Source: Thinopyrum elongatum (taxonomy: Eukaryota > Streptophyta > Magnoliopsida > Poales > Poaceae). From it: DNA of 64,000 nt. Of the stretch, positions 23,856-34,972 are shown piece by piece. The DNA lies in assembly GCA_011799875.1 (NCBI GenBank), contig CM022298.1, forward strand, positions 196,716,076 through 196,780,075, given 5' to 3'. The stretch's first letter is position 1; each line of letters opens with the position of its first letter. Below the pieces are notes generated by a model that was given only the letters and a program-made list of their open reading frames with translations, was not told the origin of the DNA and searched no databases. The position numbers and the translations under genes are program-made.

Positions 23856-25042
23856 AGCACACGGGTATGGGCACTCCCCTTGGCTTGTGCCAAGCTTGGG
23901 GGAGATGCCCCGGTATCGTATCACCTTCACTTTTATTACCTTTACCTATCTTAGTTCGATCCTTAGTTATTTCATGATTTAGTTGAATAAAAGTTTAGTA
24001 TGATCTATTTTCGAGTGCTAGTTTCGTGATCTATCTATCTATGTAATCGAGTGAGAGTTATATAACATGTGGTGCTTGCTCAATATCTTTGCTAGCCAAA
24101 ATTCTGCACTAAGTAGAGATACTACTTGTGCATCCCAAACCCTTAAATCTAAATTCATGTTTTGAGAGCACCATACCTACCTATGGTTTGAGTAAGATCC
24201 TTCAAGTAAGTTGTCATCGGTGCAAAAAGGCAATAAAAATTGCTCCTAAATGTGTTTTATCTTTTAGTGTAAGGGAAAATAAGCGTTGTACAAACTTGTG
24301 ATGGCAAAGTAATAAAAGCGACGGACTGCATAATAAAGGTTGCTATCATAAGGTTCAATATAACGTGACGTTCTTTTGCATTAAGAGTTTGTGCATACAA
24401 AACCAAAAAGCACATGACAACCTCTGCTTCCCTCTGCGAAGGGCCTATCTTTTACTTCTATGGATTTACTTTTTATGCAAGAGTCAAAGTATTCTTCTCT
24501 ATTCCTTTTTATTTTATCTTTTTGCAAGCACCATGTGGTGGGGAAAGATCTAGGCACATATATCAAGTTGGATGTGAGTGATCATGTGTTATTATTGTTG
24601 ACATCTCCCTTGAGGTGAATAAGTTGGGAGGCAAAACTATAAGCCCCTATCCTTCTATGTGTCCGGTTGAAACTTTTTGCTCATATATATGTTGTAAGTG
24701 TTAGCAATCATAAAAGACTAAATGATGGTTTAGTATGTGGACTTGCCAAGAGGCTTCGATATGAGACCCTTCCTAAAAATATGATGAATTGTAGTTGCAA
24801 AGTTGACTGAGAACATAGTTTGTTAGTTTTCAATAAAGTTTATGCTTTCTAATTCGATGTTGTGATGAATTGTTACTTGTTCATGAGAAGCTATATGATT
24901 AAGTTTTATGATAAAGTTTATTGTTGTTATAATAATAAGCATGATGTCACTATGTTCGTATTTTGTTTTTATCGACACCTCTCTCTCTAAACACGTGGAC
25001 ATGATTTTCGATATCGGCTTTCGCTTGAGGACAAACGAGGTC
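23856..25042 (+). other. 3' untranslated interior of element G
   Basis: AT-rich sequence partly collinear with the interiors of A, E and F (for example GCGAAGGGCCTATCTTTTAC). It contains an AAGCTTGGGGGAGATGCCCC word near 23892. No gene seen. Confidence 0.55.
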
Positions 25043-25057
25043 TAAGCTTGGGGGAGT
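25043..25057 (+). other. Polypurine tract of element G
   Basis: AAGCTTGGGGGAGT ends immediately before the 3' LTR start at 25058. It primes plus-strand DNA synthesis in this type of element. Confidence 0.85.
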
Positions 25058-26578
25058 TGATACGTCCATTTTGCATCATGTTTTCATACTGTTATTTATA
25101 GTGTTTTTATGCATTATAACACTTTGTGGAGTAATTCTAATGGCTTTTCTCTCATAATATGCAAGGTTTACACAAAGAGGGAGAATGCTGGCAGCTGGAA
25201 TTCAGGACCTGATAAAGCTATGTCAGAGATACCTATTCTGCACATCTCCAAATGAGCTGAAACTTTACGGAGAAATATTTTGGAATATATAATAAATATT
25301 TGAGAAAATAACTACCTGAGGGGGGCACCCAGGCGCCCACAAGGCACCAGGGCACGCCACCCCCTCCAAGCGCGCCCTGGTGGGTAGTGGGGGCCCAGGC
25401 CCACCTCCGGTGCCCATCTTCTGGTACATAAGGTCTTTTGACCTAGAAAAAATAATAAGAGGACTTTCGGGATGGAGCGCCACCGTCTCGAGGAGGAACT
25501 AGGGCAAGAGCACTTTTGCCCTCCTGCGGAGCATTTCCGCCGGGGGAACTTCCCTCCCGGAGGGGGAAATCGAAGCCATCGTCATCACCAACAACCCTCT
25601 CATCTTTGGGAGGCCAATCTTCATCAACATCTACAACAGTACCATCTCATCTCAAACCCTAGTTCATCTCTTGTGTTCAATCTTTGTATCAAAATCTCAG
25701 ATTGGTACCTGTGGGTGACTAGTAGTGTTGATTACATCTTGTAGTTGATGCTAGCCGGTTTATTTGGTGAAAGATTATATGTTCAGATCCATTATGATAT
25801 TTATTACTCCTCTTATCTTGAGCACGAATATGTTTAGTGAGTAGTTACTTTTGTTCTTGAGGAAACGGGAGAAGTCATGTTGGAAGTAATCATGTGAATT
25901 TGATATGTGTTCGATATTTTGATGATATGTATGTTGTGATTCCCTTAGTGGTGTTATGTGAATGTCGACTACATGACACTTCACAATCTTTGGGCCTAAG
26001 GGAATGCATTGTGGAGTAGTTATTAGATGATGGGTTGCTAGAGTGATAGAAGCTTAAACCCTAGTTTATGCGCTATTCCGTAAGGGGCTGATTTGGATCC
26101 ATATGTTTAATGCTATGGTTGGATTTTATCTTAATACTTCTTTCATAGTTGCGGATGCTTGAGAGGGGGGTTAATCATAAGTGGGAGACTTGTTCATGTA
26201 AGAAAAGCACCCAAGCACCGGTCCACCCACATATCAAATTATCAAAGTAGCAAACGTGAATCAAACCAAGATGATGAAAGTGACTACATGAAATTCCTGT
26301 GTGTCCTCAGGAACGTTTTACTTATTATGTGAGATCGTTCCGTCCTGTCCTTTGCTACAAAAAGGATTGGGCTACCTTGTTGTACTTATTGCTACTATTG
26401 TTACTTGTTACTTGTTACAATTTATCTTGGTATCAAACTACCTATTACCGACAATTTCAGTGCCTGCAGAAATTAGCTTGCTGAAAACCACTTGTCATTT
26501 GCTTCTGCTCCTCGTTGGGTTCGACACTCTTACTTATCGAAAGGACTACGATTGGTCCCCTATACTTGTGGGTCATCG
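25058..26578 (+). repeat. Element G 3' LTR
   Basis: TGATACGTCCATTTTGCAT through GGGTCATCG, 1521 bp. The last base is G where the 5' LTR has A. TSD GGCTT follows at 26579-26583. The uninterrupted copy shows the target of solo LTR B. Confidence 0.92.
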
Positions 26579-26583
26579 GGCTT

Positions 26584-26618
26584 GTTCAAGTAAGAACAAA
26601 ACCCAAGCACCGGTCCAC
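26584..26618 (+). repeat. LTR H, segment 3, ended by a CACTA terminus
   Basis: TGTTCAAGTAAGAACAAAAC and the following CACCGGTCCACC match the G LTR at about 17874 and 26191. In intact copies the sequence goes on CCCACATATCAAATT; here it is replaced by CACTACAAAAAA at 26619. The remaining third of H and its interior are not in the window. Confidence 0.75.
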
Positions 26619-27019
26619 CACTACAAAAAAAATAGACTTCCGTGATGATACGTGTTTGTCACAGTAGGTCACGTTTTCTGCCATGCATGTACATCCATGA
26701 TGATTTTATGACAGAATCAAGATAGTCATACCTGTGCTGTCGTAGAAGTGTTCCATGATAATACCAAAATTATCATCACGGAAGTGTCCACTTCCATGAC
26801 GATAAATGGCGCGTCATGGAAGTGCTTTCGTCAAGGGTAACCGACATGTGGCATCCACCGTAACGGGTCGCCGTTAAGCTATCGGATTCCAGTTAATAGC
26901 CAGGACCAATGGGGATTTTCCACGTGTAAAATTCTCAATGGCCAGAGTAACCACGTGTCGGCTCAGCGTTGGGACAGATGTCATCCACTCATTGGACGGG
27001 AGGCGCCTATGATACGTCG

Positions 27020-27765
27020 ACACATGGCACGGCCCAACAGAGGCCCATTCAGGTGAAAAGGCTGGCCCGTTTGACTTTGTCAAAAGGTAGCGGTCCGGCC
27101 CACGGAAAGCCTGTTAACGGCCTATTCGCATATAGCCCATTTACAGCCCGCTAACTCACGGCCCGTTATGGCCTATCTGAATTGGGCCCAGTAGCGTCAT
27201 CTGGGCCATCCAATATGATTCCAGCCCATTGTAACTTCTGGTCCATGTATGGCCCATACGAGGCCCTTTGTAACTCTGGGCCCATTAAAGGCCCGTGGTG
27301 AAACTGGCCCATGATGAACAGTGTATCACTGTACACCCATTAACGGCCCCTTATTCCGTTGGGCCGTTTCCAGCCCGTGTTACCTTTCGGACTTCGAAGG
27401 GCCCATTTATTCTTGGGATCATTTCCAGCATTCGGTTACTTACGGTCCATTACTGGCCTGTTTCGCTTGTGGGCCAAATTCAGCCCGTGGTTACAGTCGG
27501 CCCGTTTGTGGCCCGTTAACCTGTTGGGTTGTTTTCATAGCGTCATCAAATACGGCCCATTAACGACCCATGATGCCTGTCGATAGAATTAAGCACGTTA
27601 TATATTTCGGCCTATTAACGGCCCGTTATGGTCGGGCCATAAACACATGATTTCCACTCTAGCATGTTTACGGCCCATTTTGTAGACCGTTATTGATTAT
27701 ACGGCCCGTCGAGGGCCCATGGATCCTACGGCCCGTAGGAGGCCCATGGTCACTACAGCAGGCAA
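27020..27765. repeat. Subterminal GGCCC repeat array of the CACTA-like element
   Basis: At least 25 GGCCC/GGGCC words in about 740 bp, many within ACGGCCCGTTA or ACGGCCCATTA contexts and separated by 10-40 bp. Subterminal repeat arrays are the transposase binding regions of CACTA elements, but here that role is inferred from position. Confidence 0.7.
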
Positions 27766-28104
27766 CATGACCATGGTTACAATGGTCCATATATTGCCAA
27801 TGGTTATTGTGGCCTAGTTATAAAAAATAGGTTATTGTGGCCACTAGAAAAACGCGGAAAAAGAACTGCAGTGACTACAAGCAAACAACTAAACAAGACA
27901 ATAAGGAAATAAATAAGCAAGCAACTAATGCTAGGCTATTACGGCTATTACACATATTACATCCACTGGGCATCAAAGTTCGCCACCAGTGCAAATATAG
28001 GGAACAAAGTAGCATATCACATACACTGGTTGTCAAATTTGGCGGCCAGTGCAAATAAACGCCATAGCAAAACAAGTCCAGAACTGAAGCCACTTCAGAA
28101 GAGC

Positions 28105-28540
28105 TCAAGAAACAATATCCTGGGTACCCAGCATACTGGCAAGATGCTTAGCAAGCTTATTAACTTTCTCTTGTTTGGCGCTTAAATCCTCCAGCGCTTG
28201 CTGTTGCACCAGAAAGTATGCATCTGAATTCTGCAGGGACTTCCTCAGTCCTTCGGCTTCATGTTGCAGCACATCTGATCAATGTCTTTCAACTTGAAGT
28301 TGAGACTCAAGAAGACGAACTGATTCAGGCAGTCAGTTCGAAGAGCTTGTGCCAGCAGTAGTGGCCAGTAACTCGAACACTACATCAAGACAGGACTTTG
28401 GGGTTGTCTCGCTGTCGTCAAGATAATTTTTATCATATTTCTTGGAGACCAACAGGGATGTCTCACTATCTTGAACCTTATCTGCATTACTTCCTTTACC
28501 ATTGCATAACAGGGTACTCTTCTCCAATATTTTGTCTGCA
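28105..28540 (-). pseudogene. C-terminal exon of the CACTA-internal gene, coiled coil
   Basis: On the minus strand an acceptor near 28541 leads into an exon reading NADKILEKSTLLCNGKG and on to a TGA at 28333-28335. The same frame then continues as a coiled coil through a second TGA (28279-28281): RLLESQLQVERH, HEAEGLRKSLQNSDAY, LEDLSAKQEKVNKLAKHLAS. It ends at TGA 28105-28107. A 76-codon coiled coil kept in frame past two nonsense codons argues for a former coding exon. It could be the accessory (TNPA-like) protein of the CACTA element; that is inference. Confidence 0.55.
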
Positions 28541-28917
28541 TTCTAAAAGAGAAACAAGCAAACACATCACAGGTTTACCATGTTGTATATGAAACTCATT
28601 TTGGTAAATCAGTTCAGTAGTAAAGTGGACAGGATAACAGCATGAAACAAACATATATCTATGTACCATGGCCACTGTATGGTCTATATCATTCTAGTTT
28701 TTGTTGCCAAATCAAGATAGAGACACGGTTCAAATAATATCTGTTTAAGACAAAGCAGCATAGACAGAATATAAGTGTGGGAAACTACACAGCAACAACA
28801 ACACTTGTAATGTGCATGACATGAGAACATAACTGTTTATTCAATTGAAACTGAAATCAACATAGAGCAAGTTATAACAGCAAACCAGTTAAAGAAACAG
28901 GTTTAAAACATACCTGT

Positions 28918-28955
28918 TGCGCCATTGGAGTTTCAATTCCATCCTTCAAATTTGA
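28918..28955 (-). pseudogene. Candidate small exon of the CACTA-internal gene
   Basis: On the minus strand AG, then a 38-bp segment reading LKDGIETPMAQQ, then GTATGT. It has splice-like borders and lies between the coiled-coil exon and the exon at 29.1-29.4 kb. Too short to be sure. Confidence 0.3.
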
Positions 28956-29082
28956 AAATAGTTGGTATGAGTAAATACAGTGATGCAAGAGCAAAGGAGT
29001 ATGAACCATAGCTACAGAACCTGACCTAAGAACAATTCTTCTTTTGCTTTAAGTGTTGAGTTGGGGTTCGGAGTGGTGGTCC

Positions 29083-29388
29083 TCATGCTTTGGTCACTGC
29101 AGTTGCCTTACTAACTGCTCGTGTTTGGGTGCTCTGTGGTGGAGACAGTGCTGTGTCAACTGGAACTGGGTTACTATCTGCTGGGGTTGGGGTTAGAAGG
29201 GGTGCAGCTGGTTCTCTGTCCAACTGGGTAGGGGTACAATCTGTGAGAGTCTGGGTTATGTGTGGTGGGGCTGGTTCTTGGGCAAGTACAACTGTGGTTC
29301 TATCTGCATCGACTGGTAGCACTATCTTTTCTGAAGAGTGTGTTGTTACTCCCTTAGATACTGCCATCACCCCCTCCAATTCAAATGG
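29083..29388 (-). pseudogene. Repeated exon, copy 1 (CACTA-internal gene)
   Basis: An acceptor AG before 29388 leads to PFELEGVMAVSKGVTTHSSE, then a Pro/Thr-rich stretch with four PTP/APP-type repeats, to TGA at 29083-29085. The first 45 residues align with the exons at 29992-30163 and 30487-30663 (PFE/PFD, VM, SSE, LP/LS, D). The Pro-rich second half is unique to this copy. Confidence 0.5.
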
Positions 29389-29469
29389 CTGATAAACAAG
29401 AAAAGTAATTGAATGTATAGACATTGTATGATAGACAGGTGCAATGGATAGTGGGGAATAAAAGAGGGC

Positions 29470-29930
29470 ATGAAATAATTCACATTTATGTTGTCTAACC
29501 AAACAGGATAGCATGACACAATTTCACATATATGATGGTTAACTAAAAAGGATAGCATGACACAATTTCACATATATGATGGCTAACTAAACAGGATAGA
29601 AAGACATAATTCAAAATATGATGACTATGTAAACAGGATGACATGATATAACTATATGATGTGTTTATTAAATAGGTTGGCATGCCATAATTCACATACA
29701 TGCCGCCTATGGAAACATGATAGCATGATATAATTCACAGATAGAATGACATAATTCAAAATATGATGACTATAAACACTAAATAGGATGAGATGATATA
29801 ACTATATGATGCCTTTATTAAATGGGTTGGCATGCCATGATTCAGATAGATGTTGTCTATGGAAACATGATGACATGATATAATTCAAATATATGATTTA
29901 TATACTAAGCAAGTAAGCAGATGGCAATCG
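29470..29930. repeat. Minisatellite-like repeats in introns
   Basis: Units of about 45-65 bp built on CATGATATAATTCACATATATG recur at 29470-29930 and again at 30230-30400 and 30730-30860, always just beyond the repeated exons. They occur in what would be introns of the minus-strand gene. Confidence 0.7.
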
Positions 29931-29991
29931 CATATATGATGTAAAAACTAAGCAATGCAAGAAAACATATGCATGATATGAGTAATATAAC

Positions 29992-30163
29992 CCTGCCAAG
30001 TTTTAGTATAGACCTCAGGGGAGAAATAGGACTGGTCATCTGTCTCTAAATCCTCCTCTGAGGAGTTATTTGTAACCAGCAAGATGTCTGCTTCAGCAGG
30101 TAGCATTGTCTGCTCTGAAGACCTTGTTTTCACTCCAGATACTTCCATCACCGCTTCAAATGG
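29992..30163 (-). pseudogene. Repeated exon, copy 2 (CACTA-internal gene)
   Basis: Acceptor TGCATCAG before 30163 and donor GG-GTTATA at 29991. The open frame reads PFEAVMEVSGVKTRSSEQTM, then NNSSEEDLETDDQSYFSPEV and a Trp near the end. It is acidic and Ser-rich. Nearly the same exon occurs at 30487-30663, and a related one near 30985-31120. Confidence 0.55.
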
Positions 30164-30486
30164 CTGATGCACAGGAAGAGTAGTTGAATATACAAATGTT
30201 GTCGACAAATGGAATACATAATACAAAAAAAGGATAACATGATATAATTCACATATATGATGATTGGCTAAACAGCATGGCATTGCATAATTCACATATA
30301 TAATGCCTTGGAACAAGATAGCATTGCATAATTCACATATATAATGTCTTGCAACAAGATGGCATTGCATAATTCACATATATGGTAATTAGACACTAAA
30401 CAGGCGGCATTCACACAAAGCATGTCTAAACTAAGCAAATGACATAGCAATTGAAGACACCATATGCACGATATGAGCAACATAAC

Positions 30487-30663
30487 CTTGCCAAGTTAGA
30501 GCATACACCTCGGGGGGGGGGGGGAATAGGACTGGTCATCTGTCTCTGAATCCTCCTCTGAGGAGCTATTCGTAACCAGCGAGATATGCACTTCGTCAGA
30601 TAGCATAGTCTGCTCTGAAGACCTTGTTTTCACTCCAGATTTTTCCATCACCGTGTCAAATGG
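30487..30663 (-). pseudogene. Repeated exon, copy 3, with poly-C frameshift
   Basis: Homologous to copy 2, starting PFDTVMEKSGVKTRSSEQTM with the same acceptor TGCATCAG. On the minus strand a run of about 14 C (G-run at 30512-30524 on plus) breaks the frame before the conserved end. The donor region AAGGTTATG is kept. Confidence 0.55.
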
Positions 30664-30984
30664 CTGATGCACATGAAGAGTAGTTGAATGTACTAACATT
30701 GTTGACAAATATAATACATAATGAAAAAAAGGATGGCGTGATATAATTCACATATATGATGACTGGCTAAGCAGGATGGCATTGCAAAATTCACATATAT
30801 GATGCCTGGCTAAACAAGATGGCGTTGCATAATTCACATATACGATATAGAAACTAAACAGATGGCATTCACACAAAGCATGTCTAAACTAAGCAGATGA
30901 CATATTTGATGTATAAAGTAAGCAATGCAAGGCACCATATGCATGATATGACCGACATCAGCATCCCAAGTTAGAGCGAAGTCC

Positions 30985-31120
30985 TCAGGGGGTAAGTAGG
31001 AGTGGTCTGCTCCTTCTGAATCCCCCTCAGAACAGTTATCTTTCTCTTGATTACAATCTGAAATGGGTGGAGGGGGGCTGCCTTTGCGCCCACCATGGAG
31101 CGACGTCTGCATGAAATTTT
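30985..31120 (-). pseudogene. Repeated exon, diverged copy 4
   Basis: Reads NCSEGDSEGADHSYLPPEDF and ALTW, aligned to the SEED...DDQSYFSPEV...TW part of copies 2 and 3. The upstream half differs (Met-Gln-Thr...Gly-Gly-Arg, Pro-rich). Confidence 0.45.
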
Positions 31121-31589
31121 ATTGCCACGCAAGGCTCGTCTCTTTTGCTCTACATGTTCAGTTCCATTGTGTACAATAACTGACATGCATAGGAATAAAA
31201 CATAGTGAGATTATGTAAGGAGTGCATGCAGAAATCCAGAGTGATGGTGGCAACCTGTGGATAGACCCAACACCAATGATAGCAGGCAGATAATGGCTTC
31301 AGTTCAAAAATACAGATAATGGCTTCTTTACTGTTTGTTTCCCACCCAACATGAAACTCGTAGTAGACACCAGAGATTAATCAGATAGTAGAAAGATACT
31401 ATTGATTGCGACCCTGATATGTACCCCACAACCATTTAAAAACTCAAGTTTGAGCATTAGTTTGGGGCTGACTCAGAGTTTAATCGGTGAACAGGACGAT
31501 AAAGTAGCATGTAATATTAAGCAATGCATAACGTAAGCAGACATGAAAGAGTGCGACCTCTCTTGTCGACCCGTGTAGTCCTCGAGGTC

Positions 31590-32760
31590 ATCTGCTCAGT
31601 TGATGATGGTAATACAGTTGTCGTGGCTGCCGACAGCGGGGAAGAAGATCTGAGGTGGCAAAAGACAGTCTGGAGGGCGGATCACTGCTGTGGTAGACCC
31701 TTCTGTCGTTGGAGCAGCTGAGCTGGGGTGAACGACGGCGCAGCAGGAGCGGGACAAACCACACAAGGTTTTCTTTGACAACTATCTATAAGAGAAGTAA
31801 TTCTGTAAGGGCTCGTTTGAATTGGAGGATTCTAACAATGTAGGGATAGGAAATACACAGTAATAGGATATGAATGCATGTGCAAAATAGAGAATTTAAA
31901 ATCACAGGATTTCTGTCAATCTAGGTGTTTGGTTCACGGGAATTGGAAGGTCACATGAATGCAAAGAAGCATGGTCAAATTAAGTCAAACAACAAGAAAA
32001 TGTATAGTTATAATGCTATTATGCTACTATCACTTAGTCTTATTCTTCATGAATAGGAATTTGAAAAGGAGGGCCAAGTGGATATTAAAATTCCTATGGT
32101 TTTTCTTTGAAAGAGACACTAAAGGAACAAATCCTACAGTTTTCCTTTGCTCCATTCCTTTGAACCAAATGCATTAATAATAGTACCATAGGAAACTTTC
32201 CAATTCCTATGTTTTTCCTTCACTTTTCCTTTCAACCACTGGCAATTCTAGTAGGCAGGCTTGAATAGGCAAAAGCCTACACTCCAAAATTGTTTTTGTG
32301 CTACTTGTACTACTTTGGACCCAGACCACTGCCCTACTAACTCAACTCCCAGGCCCATCTACACATGCACAGCTCAAACGCGCAGAAATAAATAATGATG
32401 GCTTTCAAGAGAGTCCATCATGGATAGCTAAGTTTCTTGGTACCTCACTGCTTGTTATATAGGAGAAACTAATTGTATTTCACGTTACTACGTGTGCTCA
32501 GTGGACAATATATATAACATGTCGAGTAAAAAAGCGATGCAGCAAGTGTACAACCTCTTTGGCGAAGCCATGTCGATCTCAGCATCATTGGGTTGGTCAC
32601 TGAGGATGCTACAGCTGATGTGGCAGTCGGAGGAGGGGAAGAAGATCTTAGGCGCCTGGAGATGGAGCCAAGGGTACTGCTCCACTATGATGCAGGGTTT
32701 CATCATTGGAGCAGCTCCGGTGAGTGTACGATGGCGAGGCTGAAGCAGGACAAGAGAGAC
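31590..32760 (-). pseudogene. Pair of homologous exon-like segments, 5' part of the CACTA-internal gene
   Basis: Minus-strand segments at about 31590-31780 and 32489-32760 share the plan AAP, then a short variable stretch, PPQIFFPAVGSH or APKIFFPSSDCH, Cys, and an acidic tail. Both carry in-frame stops or frame breaks. They suggest a further duplicated exon upstream of the repeated exons. No domain recognised. Confidence 0.35.
31808..32180. mobile_element. Possible MITE-like insertion
   Basis: The edge GGGCTCGTTTGAATTGGAGG (from about 31810) and the opposite edge, which on the minus strand starts GCATTTGGTTCAAAGGAATGG (32154-32175), resemble the GTTTGGTTCAAAGGAAT ends common in grass hAT/Harbinger-type MITEs. 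The two ends are only weakly inverted repeats and no TSD was settled. Confidence 0.3.
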
Positions 32761-33059
32761 AACATTAACCTGAAGTGGTATTCTAATAGCATCTCCGATA
32801 GATGATGTAAAATACATAACCAAAAAGTGCTAGATGTAAAATACATCAGCCGCTCATCTCTGAACTTAACTGTCGAAACTGTATTTAACTGTCGAAACTA
32901 AATTTTACCGTCAAAACTGAATTTTGATGTCGAAACAGAATTTTACTGTCGAAGTTGAACGCACTAGTAGCAGAAAAGCAGTGCACTAATAGTTTTGGCC
33001 GCTCAAGCACTAGTCGCAGAGTAGCAGTGATCTAAATCGGTAGCCGCTCCAGCAGGGAC

Positions 33060-33360
33060 CATACTACCAGAGAGCAGCCGGGGTAGAGCAGCAGCGCGTG
33101 CGAGAGCCGGGGCAGCTGGTCGTGTAGCAGTAGCAGGAGCTCGAGCAAGAGCCGAAGCTGCTGCTCATGTAGTAGCAGCGCGAGCAAGAGTAGACTAGCA
33201 GCGCAAGCAAGAGCAAGAGCAGCAACGCGAGCAAGAGCTAGAGCAGACCAGGCAGGGGACCGAGAGCAAGAGCAGAGCAGCAGCGCGAGCGAGAGCCGAA
33301 GCAGCAGCAGGGGACCGAGAGCAAGAGCAGAGCCGAAGCAGCAGCAGCAGATCTAACTGA
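33060..33360. repeat. Imperfect GAGCAAGAGCAG / GCAGCAGCG low-complexity tract
   Basis: Runs of GAGCAAGAGC, GCAGCAGCGCGAGC and similar words. Open frames across it (for example 33238-33465 minus) are Leu/Ala/Ser-rich products of the repeat and are not supported as proteins. Confidence 0.75.
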
Positions 33361-33526
33361 TTTGGACGTCACCGCGGAGGGAGCGATGCCTTGGAGGAAG
33401 TGGCCGGCGATGCCGCCGTAGATGGAGCCGCGCCATGGCGGCTTGGGACCGAGCGCCGGCAGCACCGTGAGATCGAATCAAGAAGAAAATGGAGCGATTA
33501 GTGTAGAACCTCTTTGGTGGCGCCGA

Positions 33527-34096
33527 TTAGGCCTCAGCTTCATCAGAGGAATCGGTGATGGTGTTTCTCTTCCGGTGGTGCAGGTGAAGACGGCGCCGTG
33601 GGAATGGAGGTGGCGCGAATGACGAGGCGAACGTCGGGCTAGCTCCTTGGAGGTGGAAGACGGGGTGGCTGAACCGGCGAGACGATGAGATCAACGACGG
33701 ATCCTCATCCGGTGCGGTGGATGAGGGACATCGAGCTATTGCGGTGGACGATGTCGTCGGGGAAGAGGCTCCGACTGGGTGGCGGTGTGGGGCTTCGCGT
33801 GTTTTCGCGGCCTCGGTGTATGAATGGGGGGGCGGAGGGGATGGGAGGGGGGAACCATGGCTTAGGGACGCGCTTGTCCAAAATGAGGGGTTAGTTACGA
33901 AAGTAGCCCCACCGATTTGAACTAGGTGGTTCTTTCGGTTCAGGGGTATCACGGGAATTTCACGTGTCGGGATTTCGCAGGAGGTGGGAGTTTTTGAGCG
34001 CGTTGTAATTTTGGGATAGCAAGGCGTGGGTTGAGATAGAGGGAATTTTAGGAGCACAACGAGACAAAGAGATATCTTAAAATTTCGGGATAACAA
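33527..34096 (-). other. Open frame of doubtful status
   Basis: A 189-codon minus-strand frame, Ser/Pro/Thr/Arg-rich. It could be a 5' exon or leader of the CACTA-internal gene since it lies upstream in the right orientation, but composition bias alone could keep it open. No motif. Confidence 0.2.
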
Positions 34097-34972
34097 GGCA
34101 CGGGTTGAAATTTCCAGACAAGCCTAACGTGTATACTATATCAAATCAATTCGCACTTCCCTTGAGGAAAAAACCAAAAAGAAATCAATTCGCACCACAC
34201 AAGAGAGTCTAATCCCGTGTACTGTACCAAATCAATTCGCACTACAAATGCCATTCAAAACTTTGAATCCATGTTATGTTCAATTAAAATATTTCGCTAC
34301 GTGTATAATGCATGCAACCTGCTACTCAAATGAACATTTTAGTGCATTCCAAACGTATATACTACCGCTTCAATATGAACTAAATTTAAATTCATTTCTC
34401 TATTTGAATAAGATCTACAATCATGATTGTTATCGAGTTAAACCATTTGAATTTGTTTCTTTATTTTAATAAGATCTACAATCATCATTATTGTCAAGTT
34501 AAACTATCATTTGTATATTATCTTCACAGCACACCACATGATTACTGTCGAGTTAGATATGAACTATGTGTACTATATGAACTCAAACTCAATTTTTTGA
34601 ATCCACTTTATGTTGATTTCAAATCACAGTACATTTCAAGCTCTAGCTAGATCTTCATAATCTAAATATATAGTATGGTTTAGATTGTTCGATATTTAGT
34701 TGTGAGCTACAAACGCCACACATTATCACAAATTCAAATAAAATGTGAGATTGTTCGATATATAGTATGGTTTAGATTGTTTGATATTTATCTATGAGAT
34801 GCAAATGCCACACATTATCACATTATAGTATAACATGTCCAAAACCACACCACGCGTATCACCGCTATATTCATGCATGCATAGGTTGATAACACTATGA
34901 TCTCTTATTCAAATATATGAATCCACTTTCATATCAAATTATGATCTTTGTTAGTCTCTTACACCCACACAA
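33961..34972. other. AT-rich stretch with short direct repeats, no gene
   Basis: Contains AAGATCTACAATCATGATTG (about 34410) and a second similar copy (about 34470), and a roughly 75-bp repeat around GATTGTTCGATAT with CCACACATTATCACA (about 34685 and 34750). No ORF, terminus or RNA gene seen. Confidence 0.5.

Larger units (their letters stand above)
15146..26578 (+). mobile_element. Element G: Athila-like Ty3/Gypsy retrotransposon, degenerate
   Basis: TSD GGCTT at 15141-15145 and 26579-26583. LTRs are about 1.51 kb (5', after removing solo LTR B) and 1.52 kb (3'). Order: 5' LTR, tRNA-Asp primer site, gag, protease, RT, RNase H, integrase, a short extra ORF, purine tract, 3' LTR. That domain order is Ty3/Gypsy. 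The primer and the long spacer after pol suit the Athila lineage. The coding region has at least five frameshifts and four nonsense codons, so it is not autonomous now. Confidence 0.93.
26619..33960. mobile_element. CACTA-like DNA transposon, right end not found
   Basis: The left edge CACTACAAAAAAAATAGAC at 26619 fits a CACTA-superfamily terminus and interrupts LTR H sharply. It is followed by a GGCCC-rich subterminal array and a minus-strand multi-exon gene. A CACTA element should end with the inverted terminus (TTTTTTTGTAGTG) and a 3-bp TSD (CAC expected from the left flank). I found neither up to 34.97 kb, so the right limit given is where recognisable element content fades. Transposase (TNPD-like) was not recognised. 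Confidence 0.6.

Noticed and set aside
33238..33465. Leu/Ala/Ser-rich minus ORF
   Set aside because: Encoded by the GAGCAAGAGCAG-type repeat; no independent support.
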